In this document: positions 45,386-56,986 of the stretch, piece after piece | Position numbering within the stretch: the first letter of the stretch is position 1 | Layout of the letters: every line of letters starts with the position of its first letter | Program-made: the position numbers and the translations under genes | Source: Urophycis tenuis | Taxonomy: Eukaryota > Chordata > Actinopteri > Gadiformes > Phycidae | Direction of reading: 5' to 3' | DNA: 64,000 nucleotides | Assembly: GCA_036785325.1 (NCBI GenBank) | Contig: JAXIVH010000206.1 | Span: forward strand, 1 to 64,000 | Notes under the pieces: model-generated | The model's input: only the letters and a program-made list of their open reading frames with translations | Databases searched by the model: none | What the model was told of the DNA's origin: nothing

Positions 45386-45866
45386 ATCTATAGATTAACA
45401 GATCATCCAAATAGGCCTCACAGTTAGGTACACCACTAAGGACACCATTGATCAACCTTTGAAAAGTTGCTGGGGCATTCCGTAAGCCAAATGGCATTAC
45501 TGTGTACTGCAAAAAGTGGTCTGGGGTCACAAACGCAGAAATTTCCTTAGCACGGGGTGACAATGCTATTTGTCAGTAACCTTTGAGTAAATCAATTTTA
45601 CTGACAAACACAGCCGAGCCAAGGCGATCCACACAATCGTCAATGCGTGGCAGCGGAAAGCTATCAGGCTTCGTAATAGCATTCACTTTGCGAAAATCCG
45701 TGCAAAAACGCATTGAACCATCATTCTTAGGTACAAGTAAACATGGCGAACTCCAGGGACTGCTACTGGCTTCTGCAATGCCATTTTGTTGCATAAATTC
45801 CACCTCACTTTGAAGCAAAATCCTTTTTTGAGGATTAGTGCGGTAAGAATGTTGTTTAATTGGGTT
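45386..45866 (-). pseudogene. Gmr1-like reverse transcriptase fragment
   Basis: RT fingers and palm: WSSPCLLVPKNDGSMRFCTD, VFVSKIDLLKGY, MPFGLRNAPATFQRL and active-site YLDDLL. A TGA after LLKGY replaces the expected Trp. The sequence ends a few residues past YLDD, where the LINE begins; thumb and RNase H are missing. Confidence 0.85.
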
Positions 45867-47145
45867 TCACGAACCGACATCAATGTTGTGTACAATTGCA
45901 TGTGTCTGACGTGGCACATCAGGAAACAAATCCTTAAACTGATTGAACAGGGAGATCAAGTCATCACGTTGTGATACCGACGAAATAGATAAGAATGAAG
46001 CAAGATCATTAAGAACTTGGGAATTTTTCATTCTCCCTTCAATTACATCGTCAGATAGAACGCGCCCCTCATCTTCCGGCGGAGACGCGACCACAAGAGA
46101 AGCGGTAACTTCAGCACCAGGCGAAGTGGACAGCGACACCTTTTCGTTGCGATCGTCGCCACTAATCTCAGCGCAGCGCTGAGCTTTCATTTCATTGGTC
46201 GCTGGGCTTTTCGCACGATCACTGGACAATTTCAGACGATTTATGTGACATAATGTCGTCTTCCTCCTGCGATCAGGAGTGGAGATGACATCATTCAAAT
46301 CATTAACCCGCCGTACAATGCGATAAGGTCCGCTGTAACGGGCCTCCAAAGCAGAACCCATCACAGGAATTAGCACAAGCACTTGATCACCAGGTTGGAA
46401 AACACGAGACACAGACTTTTTATCATATCTCTTCTTCATTCTTTTCTGACAGATGCCAAGATTTTCTCGGGCTATCTGACATGCATGACTAAGCCGCGAG
46501 CGCATTGTTGACACGTAGTCATTGAGATCCTCATAAGTGTTAGTCTCCGATAGCCACGCCTCTTTCAATACCTTCAGCGGTCCACGAACAGTGTGGCCGA
46601 AAACCAGCTCTGATGGACTGAAACCCAAGCTTTCCTGCACTACTTCTCACACAGCGAAAAGAGCGAGCCGTACACCCTCGTCCCAATCGCGCTCAAACTC
46701 GAGGCAAAACGTCTTTAACATGTTTTTGAGTGTTAAATGGAATCTCTCTAGTGCGCCTTGACTTTGAGGATGATACGAGCTAGATTTCAGGTGTTGAATA
46801 GCAAGCTGTCTCATAGCCTCAGCAAACACACAGGACATGAAGTTTGTTCCCCGATCTGTCTGGACTGTTTTCGGGAGACCGAAGAGGGGAAAGAACCGCA
46901 ACAGGGCCTTAATGATGATAGGAGCCGTGATCCTACGGAGCGGAATTGCCTCCGACGCAGTCTAAAATGACATGTTCGAAAGGCTTGGATGTAACCGGAA
47001 TAGGTTGTAATGGAGCAGGTAGAATCACCTGGTTAGGTTTACCTGTGATCTGACAAGAATGGCATGTTCGAAAATAATGAACAACATCTCGTTTGATACC
47101 TGACCAGAAGAAGTGGCATAAAATTCTGTCAGTCGTTTTATTTAC
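45867..47145 (-). pseudogene. Gmr1-like integrase (minus-strand copy, downstream part)
   Basis: Continues the zinc finger as TDRILCHFFWSG, CHSCQIT. First catalytic Asp in VILDCVG, then a deletion of roughly 60-75 nt before IPLRRITAPII. Second Asp in QTDRGTNFMS and Glu in HPQSQGALERF. A TGA at 46647 replaces Arg. The C-terminus reads GPYRIVRRVNDLNDV, and the frame runs on to DLFPDVPRQTHAIVHNIDVG, the start of the RT region. Confidence 0.8.
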
Positions 47146-47150
47146 GCCGA

Positions 47151-47792
47151 TGTTACATGGTGCTGGGTTTTGTGCTTAGTATTCTTTAGCGTGTCAACGC
47201 TGCTGCGTTTGCCTTGCTCCTTCCCTGGGTTTCCTGTAGGTGGAGCCTATGGTATTTCTGGGTGCTGACTGGCTCTCCCGGATTACTGGCGCCAGCCCGC
47301 TTGTATAAAAGCCGCCTCATTTTCAAGATGGCTCTCTTCTTTTGTTCTGGCTTCGACGGACGCGGACGCTGGCACACCCGCACCTCTCAGTGTCTCTAAA
47401 TCATTGTAACGCTTTGATTGATTGTTAACTGAAGAGTATAATTGTTGCCATACTCATTTGTTTTTACCTTGGTGGTTACCTTCTGCACGTTTTCAGTTCA
47501 GTAAGTATAGTTTATTAAGTTTCCCCAGAAGGTCACCTCTTACTTTGCCTGTACTGCGAACTGTGCGTCGGGCTCGGGAGTCAGGCAAGCTGTCCAGAAC
47601 ACGGCAAGTAGGAGGGAGGATTTTCTTTGTGTTTCTTTCTATCCTTATGTAACCACCTTGGCTTTTCTGTTGACGGGGTTTTTGCCTCCTGTTCACATCC
47701 TTTGAAAGAACAGTAAAAAGTGCTTTTCCCAAAACCCTGTTGTCCAAACTCTTTTATGTTGCATGGTCCAAGGTTAATTTGGATACGTAACA
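47151..47792 (+). repeat. 5' LTR of plus-strand Gmr1-like element
   Basis: 642 bp with TGTTAC/GTAACA inverted ends. A TATAAAAG box lies near 47,305 and polyadenylation would lie downstream. The 3' LTR matches from TGCCTTGCTCC on. Confidence 0.82.
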
Positions 47793-47798
47793 TAAAAC

Positions 47799-47816
47799 TG
47801 GGGGCTCGTCCGGGAT
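47799..47816 (+). promoter_or_regulatory. Primer binding site for tRNA-Pro
   Basis: TGGGGGCTCGTCCGGGAT, the well-known tRNA-Pro-complementary primer site, stands six bases inside the 5' LTR. Confidence 0.85.
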
Positions 47817-48341
47817 TTTTCTTTGCCGATAGTTTTTCATTTTAGAGAAACATTTGAAGTGCGTGCATTTGTTGCGTCATTATCGATGCGTTCTCCACAA
47901 AAATATTTTTGGGGTGTGCGAAGCTTTAGTCTTCTTGTCTGACGTTTCTTTGGCTATATATCTCGCTGTTTCAGCATGTTTAATATAGAGGATTTTGTTG
48001 CTGGTCTGACAATCGAGGTCCTAACGAGTGTTACTCGTGATCAATTAATTATGATTGCGGGTCATTATAAAATAGAAGTAACTGGTAGTCCGGCAAAAGC
48101 TGAATTGTTAAGGGTCATGATAGATACCTTATCTGCTAAGGGGTACTAAGTGTCGGCGGCGAAGAGCCTGATGAAGGTTCCAAACCTGGCTCACTTCTTA
48201 CTCCCCAAAGCCCAGCTACGCCTTCTATTTCCAAGGCTGAGCTTGAGCTCCGTCGCTTGCAATTAAAAGAAAAGGAGGTCAAAACTTGAAGCTGATAGAC
48301 TAATAATTTGCGAGCGTGAGCGGAGAGAGCACGAATATAAA

Positions 48342-49120
48342 ATGAAGGACCTGAAATTGCATCAGGCTCTTCGTTTAAAAGAGCTTGAATTAAAAGCTCG
48401 GGAATCCGGTGTGGTTCCCTCTGATCATTTTGATGTTAGGCCTACTCGCAATATTAGACTCGTCCCTCCTTTTGATGAAGGAGAGGTTGATAAATTTTTT
48501 GCGCACTTTGAGAGGTTCGCTACAGTTATGAAATGGCCGCGCAACGTATGGACCATAACTTTGCAAAGCATTTTCAAAGGCAAGGCCCAACAGGCTTATT
48601 CTTCTTTGTCTTTAGAGGATGCTTCCGATTATGACAAAGTAAAAGAAGCCGTGTTGCGTATCTACTCGCTTGTCCCGGAGGCTTATAGGCATAAATATCG
48701 TAATTTTCAAAAGCCAGAGTCTATGCCTTATGTTGAGTTTCTCCGTGAGAAAGAGTTATTGTTTGATCGTTGGCTTAGTTCTCAAAATGTAACAACTTTT
48801 GAAGCTCTCCGTGATTTGATAATTATCGAGGATTTCAAAAAATGTCTACCTAAGAATGTTGCTACTTATTTGGGTGAGCACAAAGACTTAAAACCGTCCG
48901 ACGCCGCTGTTAGGGCGGATGAGTATGTGTTGGCTCATAAAGGTACGAATTCTTATCCAGTAGGGTTTCAAAACGTGGCCTCTCAAAGGGGTTTTAGGCC
49001 CTATAACGAAACTGTAGCTGACCCCGTTCAAAGTGTATAAAGTAACTCTATCAAAAGATCAGCCTTTCTGTGGACATTGTAAAAAGCGTGGGCATGAAAT
49101 TGCCAATTGCTTTAAATTGA
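48342..49120 (+). pseudogene. Gmr1-like gag (plus-strand copy)
   Basis: Open from 48342; upstream in-frame sequence near 48,170-48,340 is broken. Contains KFFAHFERFATVMKWPRNVW and YVEFLREKELLFDRWL. The frame ends at 49040 and a frame 8 bp upstream (49033) carries the CCHC knuckle CGHCKKRGHEIANC, so a frameshift or -1 slip separates knuckle from capsid. Confidence 0.75.
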
Positions 49121-49660
49121 AGCGTAAGAATAGTTTCTCATCCACTTCTTACAGGGCTGAGGCCAATTGTATAAATTATTCGCTTCCTCTGACGTCTCGG
49201 AAAGACGAGAAAATACGCCAGGCCTTCGCTCCGTTTATTTCGGATGCGTTCGTTACCTTGCCGGGTGCGCAAAGTACACCCGTGCCCATCAAAGTGCTTT
49301 GTGACACTGCTGCTTCGCAGAGTTTTGTTTTGGAGAGTGTCTTGCCTTTTTCTGACAAGTCGTTTACCAGAGAAAATGTCCTAGTTCAAGGTTTTGAGAT
49401 GGGCTTTGTCAGTGTCCCATTCCATGAGGTTTCGCTCACCTCTGAATTAGTTACCGGCGAATTTAAAATGGGTGTACGCCCTTCTCTCCCTGTCCAGAAT
49501 GTGCACGTTTTGCTCGGTAATGATATAATGGGGGGTGTCGTTTTCCCAAAACCCGTGGTTACGAACTCTCCAGAATCTGGTCCTGACGATTTGAGTGTGA
49601 ATTTCCCGGAGGTCTTTCACGCGAATGTTGTTACGCGCGATGGCACAAAAAGCCAATGAG
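49121..49660 (+). CDS. Gmr1-like protease region (plus-strand copy)
   Basis: Retropepsin segment LCDTAASQSFV and LLGNDIMGG. The same open frame as the knuckle. Ends at a stop near 49,659, followed by shifted frames. Confidence 0.7.
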
Positions 49661-49886
49661 AAGGTTGGTAAATGCGGTGACGAGCTAGTTGATTTGTTTG
49701 ACACTTTTATTGCTCGTCCTTTGTCTGGAAATGACGAGGAGAAAACAAAAAAGTATGTCCCTCTGTCGATGCTTCCTTGCATTCCTAAGTTCCTAAGAGT
49801 CGGTGCCCCAGGGTTGTTTTTTTCGAGATGGGGTACTGATGGGCAAATGGAGACCGTTAACGGCCTCTGTAAAAGATGATTAGCGT

Positions 49887-50492
49887 GTGCTTAATCAGAT
49901 CGTTGTGCCCGCCCTGTACCGAAATGATGTTCTGCGCTTAGCACATGATAATCATTTTTCAGGTCATTTAGGCATCAACAAAACGTCTGATCGCATTCTG
50001 CGCCATTTCTTTTGGCCTGGTCTCAAGCGCGATGTGGCAAATTATTGTAAAACTTGCCCTATATGCCAAGTCACTGAGACTTGGACCACTGACAGAGCGA
50101 TAGGCCAAAAAGTGTCGCTGTCCAGCACGCCTAGTGCTGAATCTGCTGGCGTGCTGCCCTTTCACTCATGTGCTTTAGCACCGTTGTTGAGTGGACCTGC
50201 CCCTTTTTGTGAGGAGGACGACGGTCACGCTCCATCGGTGGAGATTGTGGGTCGGTTGAAAAATTCGGAGGTCCTTGCTGATCTCGAGGACTATTTTTCA
50301 CACCTTTCTGAACGAGACGATTTAATTGCTCTTGTTTGTGTGTTCTTTACATTCCTGGATAGGATGCGTAACCACAACCAACGATTAATGCGCCTCATTT
50401 TTCAGGGTTATAACATCTCGATCCAACACATTCGTGGACGTGAGAACGTGTGGCAGATGCACTTTCTTGTGCGAAGATTTGATGCACTTTAG
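49887..50492 (+). pseudogene. Gmr1-like integrase zinc finger fused to RNase H tail
   Basis: HHCC domain (HDNHFSGHLGINK, CKTCPICQ) passes without a stop into the linker (EIVGRLKNSEVLADL) and then the end of RNase H (LIFQGYNISIQHIRGREN). Integrase core and RT have been deleted in frame. Confidence 0.8.
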
Positions 50493-50602
50493 AGCAAGCT
50501 CATGTAATGTGCGCTTTTTCTCGCGTTTCATTTTTTTCGTGGGTCCATTCCGCGTGTTAACGCATGGTTTACGTGCGCCAACTGCGCACCACTAAAAAAA
50601 GG

Positions 50603-50742
50603 TTGCGGCGTTTGCCTTGCTCCTTCCATGTGTTTCCTGTAGGTGGAGCCTATGGTATTTCTGGGTGCTGACTGGCTCTCCCGTATTACTGGCGCCAGCC
50701 CGCTTGTGTTGCATGGTCCAAGGTTAATTTGGATACGTAACA
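50603..50742 (+). repeat. 3' LTR of plus-strand Gmr1-like element, internally deleted
   Basis: About 140 bp. It lacks the first ~60 bp of the LTR and the segment corresponding to about 47,303-47,757 (CCCGCTTGT joins directly to GTTGCATGG). An A-run then GG precedes it as a purine tract. Confidence 0.75.
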
Positions 50743-50940
50743 GCCGAGATGACCAGCAAAATGATGATCATGAGCTACACTCAAAATCTCATCACGGAAA
50801 GAGACTGGGATAACGATTTGAAAACGCACTCTCCACTCATCTTGCGCAGAGGCCGTAAGAGGCCTCCACTTGCGCATTAAGACACCATCTCAAAAAAATT
50901 GCCGTGAGGCGAACGCTCAATATCCTCATTGGACACAACT

Positions 50941-51651
50941 TCAGCAAAGAGCGAGGAGAAGAGAAGAGTCATTTTTCTGTTCCTTACTAAGTAGTTCTCT
51001 ACTCATAGACAGCTTAGGAACAGCGAAAGGGGACGACAGTGGATCAGTATCCGGATATACATCACTATCGTTAGAGAGTGAAGGACGAGCCATAAAAGTA
51101 TCACTTAGACTTAGATCAATTAGAGCATCTTGTTGATCCTCAATAGAAGTCTCTTTAGCGCTTCTCGCCATAGCACGAGTAACAACGCTAGAGGCAAAAA
51201 CCTCAGGAACATTAACTGACAGGTCATCAGAGGTTAATGTTTTCGGGGAAACATGAGATACAATAGGGCCAGGCAAGACTTTGCCACCGCACAAATCATT
51301 ACCAAGTAGCTTGGCTACATTTGCAATCGGCAAAGAAGGGCGAATGCCCACGGTGATGTTGCCAGTGACCAAGTCAGAAGTAAGGGATATCTCATGCAAA
51401 GGGACATTAACGAAACCCATTTCAAACCCACGTTCAAGAACACTATCACCAGTAAACGTCTTGTCACAGAACGGCAACACATCTTGCAAAATGAAGCTCT
51501 GTGACGCACCAGTATCGCGCAGGATTTTGATGGGACCACGCACACTGGGCTCACCAGGCAGAGCAACGAGTCCATCCATTATGAATGGAGCAAAATTACT
51601 ATTGCCATTATCGGATTCTTTCTTAGACCGGGGGGTTGCTGTGATGCACAA
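50941..51651 (-). CDS. Gmr1-like protease region (minus-strand copy)
   Basis: Retropepsin-like domain with active-site segment LRDTGASQSFIL and a C-terminal LLGNDLCGG. Open for 236 codons. Counterpart at 49,250-49,600 on the plus strand has LCDTAASQSFV. Confidence 0.7.
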   Translation of the reverse strand: MCITATPRSKKESDNGNSNFAPFIMDGLVALPGEPSVRGPIKILRDTGASQSFILQDVLPFCDKTFTGDSVLERGFEMGFVNVPLHEISLTSDLVTGNITVGIRPSLPIANVAKLLGNDLCGGKVLPGPIVSHVSPKTLTSDDLSVNVPEVFASSVVTRAMARSAKETSIEDQQDALIDLSLSDTFMARPSLSNDSDVYPDTDPLSSPFAVPKLSMSRELLSKEQKNDSSLLLALC

Positions 51652-51705
51652 TCCGACCTTTGTTCTATTCGAAGCTGCTTGATTAGCTGCCCTGTTTTTA
51701 TTCTT

Positions 51706-52400
51706 TCATTTAAAGCACTCGGCAACAACATGGCCGCGTTTCTTACAGTAGCCACATGTAGAACTTGCATTTTTAGATACCGACACACGACTATCTGAAG
51801 AGTGGGCAAAATCAGGCGCAACTTCTTTAGTAAACGTCTTGAAGACCTTTGGCTGACTGGAAACATTTTGTGGAAATTTGGAAAATGCGGGAACACGCTT
51901 GTGCGTGAGAACATAGTCATCAGCCAGCACGGCTGCACGAGCAGGTGTGAGATCCTTATGCTCACTAACATAGGTAGAAACCGATTGAGGCAGAGAGTTT
52001 TTGAAATCTTCCAGAAAAATTAAATCACGAAGACGTTGAAAACTGGTCACCTCTTGAGCATTAAGCCAACGATCGAAAAGCATTTCTTTTTCTCTGACAA
52101 ACTCAACATACGTAAGAGTTTCAGGTTTCTGATAACTGCAAAAATTTTGTTGATAAGCTTCTGGTACCAGAGCATAGATGCGTAACAGAGCCTGTTCGAC
52201 TTTTTCATAATCAGCTGCATCTTCGAAGGACAGAGTGGAATACGCTTCTTGCGCCTTTCCCTTTAAAACACATTGCAAAGTCATTGTCCAGATTTCTCTT
52301 GGCCATTTCAGTGTAGTGGCTACGCGCTCAAAGTGCGCAAAAAACATATCGACTTCATCTTCACGAAAAGGTGGAACAACATGTATGTTTCGGGTTACAT
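51706..52400 (-). pseudogene. Gmr1-like gag (minus-strand copy)
   Basis: Capsid-like region with MFFAHFERVATTLKWPREIW and YVEFVREKEMLFDRWL, ending in a CCHC knuckle CGYCKKRGHVVAEC. Closely resembles the plus-strand copy at 48,342-49,120. The 5' end is lost near 52,430 in a T-run. Confidence 0.75.
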
Positions 52401-52430
52401 CAAAGTGATGCTTGTTCAGCCAGGCGTTTT

Positions 52431-52558
52431 TTTTTTTTTTACATTGGGGCGTTGGGTGGTGGGTTGGGGATGAAGCAAGAGAAAGGGGAGGGGGCCGGGG
52501 GGGGGGTTGTGTCCGATGAGGTCACAAAATGACCCCGGTGCAAAATGACTCAAACGCA
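52431..52558. other. Low-complexity junction
   Basis: T-run then GGGG-rich sequence between the Gmr1-like element and the last exon of the unknown gene. Probably includes that gene's 3' UTR; no AATAAA was found close by. Confidence 0.4.
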
Positions 52559-54035
52559 TCACATCCTCCGACAAAAGAAGAGGGAGCCCACTCTGGCGAA
52601 GAGGCTGAAATAAGGAGGAAAAGAGTCACTTATTGGTTCACAGTGACGACTCCTATTCGGTCCTGGTGAGAATGAAACGCTAACTCACCCCGAAGCGGCC
52701 TTCTCCAGCCTGCTCATCCTCCTCTTGGGCCGGTCAGCTGGCTCATGCTCTGAAGGGCTGAGGCCCACCTTCACAGCCCACTGTTCGTAGCGCCGCTCCT
52801 CCTTCAGCCTCAGAGCCTCCTTCTTCTCCCTCTGCTTCTCCAAGTAGCGGTCCATGGCATCCTCCCTCCTCTGTCTCTTTTTCTCCTCCCAGAGCAGACG
52901 GTTCCTCTTCATCCGTTCTCTGTCGCCTCTAGTGATTTTTGAGTTGGCCAAACTGCCTTCAGGTGGCTTGGTGTCTGCAGAACATAATGAGACGATCAGA
53001 AAAAAACGCAAGCCTGTGCCGCAAACCAGACCCCACCAGTGACTTGGTTGAATCGTGTTGGATTTAGCAAATAAGCCGTGGTTTTCCAAAAGGACTCACA
53101 GCTGTAGATCAGGTGGCCCTCCCTGTCCTCTCTCAGGTAGGTCCTGGTGATTTTCAGCTGGTTGCGCTCCTTTGCCTTGTCATTGAGCCAGTAGGCCAAT
53201 CTCCACCGCAGGCTTTTGTCCTTGACCTTCTGCGCGCCTTCCTCCTCCCCGACCTCCTCCTCCGTCATTTCCATCAGTCCACTGAAGTCTTTATCTTTGT
53301 GCTGCTGTTTTGATGGTTTCCATTGGTTCTGGCAGGTGGGCGGGACCCCGGCGGGATCAGGCCCGGTCGGCTCCTCGGGTTCTGTGCTGCCCGTGTTGAG
53401 TTCAGAGGTGTGCTGTTTTTCTGACTCATCTGACGATTTCTCCTCAATCTCTTCTACGTCTGGGAGGGAGGTGGCTGCCGGCCTGTCCTTCAGGATCTGG
53501 CCGCTGAAGATTTGCAAGTTGTTGTCATGGTGATGAACAACAGCACGGTGGTCGTTCTCCTCGGTGACATCGCCACCGTCGGACAGCTTCTCGGTGTCTT
53601 CGGAGGCGCTGAGCAGGTGTCTGCTCATCAGAGGTCTGCTTAAATGTACTTTCTGTCCAGCGTAAATGTCTCTGGAGAAGATATCCTTGCTGGGGATGCC
53701 CTTGGTCCAGACCTTTCTGGTTGTCGTGATGACATGTGCCAGGCCCTTTTTGGACTGCATGTCTGGTCTCGGTGGAAGCCTTGCCTTCAAGGTCGGTAAG
53801 GCCTTCTCCGCAGGCTTGGTGTCGGTGTCCTGTCAGATATGAAGGACAGAACTGTATTCAGTGATGACCATATTGAGGTACGATAGTTGTTATGGGTCAG
53901 TTGCTTGCTGTGTTGCTGTTAGACGCTGTGTTGTAGATCAGTGGTTGTTAATGTGAGTGCAGGTCAGATACTGTTTTGTGATTATGCTGACATCTCAAAA
54001 CCAAAACTACTATCCACAAACACACACACACACAA

Positions 54036-54072
<37 letters not shown>

Positions 54073-54500
54073 CGGGTAAATACAACATTGCAGGTTGCTC
54101 ACCATGTGTGTAGTGGAGGTGTGTTCTGGGTTCAGGGCTGCCAGCCCAAACTCTGCTAACAGGTCTGCATCAGACCCCTCCTGAGTGGTCCAGACCTTTC
54201 TGGTTGTCGTGTCGACATGTGCCAGGCCCTTTTTGGACTGAAAGTCTGGTCTCAATTGAAGCCTTGCCTTCAAGGTCGGTAAGGCCTTCTCCGCAGGCTT
54301 GGTGTTGGTGTCCTGTCAGATATGAATGACAGAACTGTATTCAGTGATGACCATAGTAAGTGACAAAAGTTGTTTTGGGTCAGTTGCTTGCGGTGTTGCT
54401 GTTGGACGCTGTGTTGTAGATCAGTGGCTGTTAATGTGAGTGTAGGTCAGATACTCTTTTGTGATTATGCTGACATCTCAAAACAAAAACTACGATCCAT

Positions 54501-54593
<93 letters not shown>

Positions 54594-55015
54594 CAGGTAA
54601 ACATAACATTGCAGGTTGCTCACCATGTGTGTAGTGGAGGTGTCTTCTGGATTCAGGGCTGTCAGCCTGAACTCTGCTAACAGGTCTGCATCAGACCCCT
54701 CCTGAGTGGTCCAGACCTTTCTGCCTGTCGTGTCGACATGTGCCAGGCCCTTTTTGGACTTCTTTTCTGGTCTTGGAGGAAGCCTTTCCTTCAAGGTCGG
54801 TAAGGCCTTCTCCGCAGGCTTGGTGTCCTGTCAGATATGAATGACAGAACTGTATTCAGTGATGACCATAGTGAGTGACAATAGTTGTTATGGGTCAGTT
54901 GCTTGCTGTGTTGCTGTTAGATGCTGTGTTGTAGATCAGTGGCTGTGAATGTGTGTGTAGGTCAGATACTCTTTTGTGATTATGCTGACATCTCAAAACC
55001 AACACTACGATCCAT

Positions 55016-55060
<45 letters not shown>

Positions 55061-55931
55061 CAGGTAAACATAACATTGCAGGTTGCTCACCATGTGTGTA
55101 GTGGAGGTGTCTTCTGGGTTCAGGGCTGTCAGCCTGAACTCTGCTAACAGGTCTGCATCAGACCCCTCCTGAGTGGTCCAGACCTTTCTGCCTGTCCTGT
55201 CGACATGTGCCAGGCCCTTTTTGGACTTCTTTTCTGGTCTTGGAGGAAGCCTTGCCTTCAAGGTCGGTAAGGCCTTCTCCGCAGGCTTGGTGTCCTGTCA
55301 GATATGAATGACAGAACTGTATTCAGTGATGACCATAGTGAGTGACAATAGTTGTTATGGGTCAGTTGCTTGCGGTGTTGCTGTTAGACGCTGTGTTGTA
55401 GATCAGTGGCTGTTAATGTGAGTGTAGGTCAGATACTCTTTTGTGATTATGCTGACATCTCAAAACAAAAACTACGATCCATGCACACACACACACACAC
55501 ACACAAAAGCAGGTAAACATAACATTGCAGGTTGCTCACCATGTGTATAGTGGAGGTGTCTTCTGGATTCAGGGCTGTCAGCCTGAACTCTGCTAACAGG
55601 TCTGCATCAGACCCCTCCTGAGTGGTCCAGACCTTTCTGCCTGTCGTGTCGACATGTGCCAGGCCCTTTTTGGACTTCTTTTCTGGTCTTGGAGGAAGCC
55701 TTGCCTTCAAGGTCGGTAAGGCCTTCTCCGCAGGCTTGGTGTCCTGTCAGATATGAATGACAGAACTGTATTCAGTGATGACCATAGTGAGTGACAATAG
55801 TTGTTATGGGTCAGTTGCTTGCTGTGTTGCCGTTAGATGCTGTGTTGTAGATCAGTGGCTGTGAATGTGAGTGTAGGTCAGATACTCTTTTGTGATTATG
55901 CTGACATCTCAAAACCAACACTACGATCCAT

Positions 55932-55964
<33 letters not shown>

Positions 55965-56392
55965 CAGGTAAACATAACATTGCAGGTTGCTCACCATGTG
56001 TGTAGTGGAGGTGTCTTCTGGGTTCAGGGCTGTCAGCCTGAACTCTGCTAACAGGTCTGCATCAGACCCCTCCTGAGTGGTCCAGACCTTTCTGCTTGTC
56101 CTGTCGACATGTGCCAGGCCCTTTTTGGACTTCTTGTCTGGTCTTGGAGGAAGCCTTGCCTTCAAGGTCGGTAAGGCCTTCTCCGCAGGCTTGGTGTTGG
56201 TGTCCTGTCAGATATGAATGACAGAACTGTATTCAGTGATGACCATAGTGAGTGACAATAGTTGTTATGGGTCAGTTGCTTGCTGTGTTGCTGTTAGACG
56301 CTGTGTTGTAGATCAGTGGCTGTTAATGTGAGTGTAGGTCAGATACTGTTTTGTGATTATGCTGACATCTCAAAACGAAAACTACGATCCAT

Positions 56393-56472
<80 letters not shown>

Positions 56473-56913
56473 ACACACAAAAGCAGGTAAACATAACATT
56501 GCAGGTTGCTCACCATGTGTGTAGTGGAGGTGTGTTCTGGGTTCAGGGCTGCCAGCCCGAACTCTGCCAACAGGTCTGCATCAGACCCCTCCTGAGTGTC
56601 TGAGACCCCCTGGCTCCTCACCATCTAGGACACAACACACTGCGTTAGGACCTCAGCTAGTCAAGTTAAAGCAGGAAACGAACCTGAAGACACCTGAGAG
56701 GAAACCCAAAGACATCTCAGTGGGTCTGCAGCAGCCCCCTCTCCCTCCTCACCCGTTCCAGGTGGTCTCCCACTCGCGCCGAGGAGGAGCCCTGGGAGGG
56801 GAGGGAACGGGGCGTGGCCCAGGTGTGAACCCGGCTCACGGCCGCGTGTTCGACCTCAACCCTACCCAGGGTCTCTTGTGCTCGTCGTGGTTTCGGGTTC
56901 TTTACCCGTCTTG

Positions 56914-56986
<73 letters not shown>

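Larger units (their letters stand above)
47151..50742 (+). mobile_element. Gmr1-like Ty3/gypsy element (plus strand), internally deleted
   Basis: Flanked by GCCGA at 47146-47150 and 50743-50747. The 5' LTR begins TGTTACATGG and ends CGTAACA. Order: LTR, primer site, gag, protease, integrase zinc finger, a deletion, linker, RNase H end (SIQHIRGREN), 3' LTR. Integrase core and RT are missing. It lies inside the integrase zinc finger of a minus-strand relative. Confidence 0.87.
45386..52430 (-). mobile_element. Gmr1-like Ty3/gypsy retrotransposon (integrase before RT), minus strand
   Basis: Minus-strand order: gag (52,400-51,706), protease (51,651-50,941), integrase zinc finger (50,850-50,748, resumed at 47,145), integrase core and C-terminus (46,990-46,250), linker, then RT (45,870-45,386), cut off at the LINE. 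Integrase C-terminus and RT linker share one open frame, so IN precedes RT by sequence, not by rearrangement of pieces. This is the Ty1/copia-like domain order described for Gmr1-type gypsy elements of fish. A plus-strand relative interrupts it. No LTRs remain. Confidence 0.82.
54103..56260. repeat. Tandem array of ~0.45-0.52-kb exon-intron units (U1-U5)
   Basis: Exon starts are spaced 515, 467, 449 and 461 bp; much of the difference is the (CA)n length. Each unit holds one phase-0 exon, the intron start GTGAGCAACCTGCAATG, a CA tract, and GTTGTTATGGGTCAGTTGCT-type intron. U2-U4 are most alike. Confidence 0.85.
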
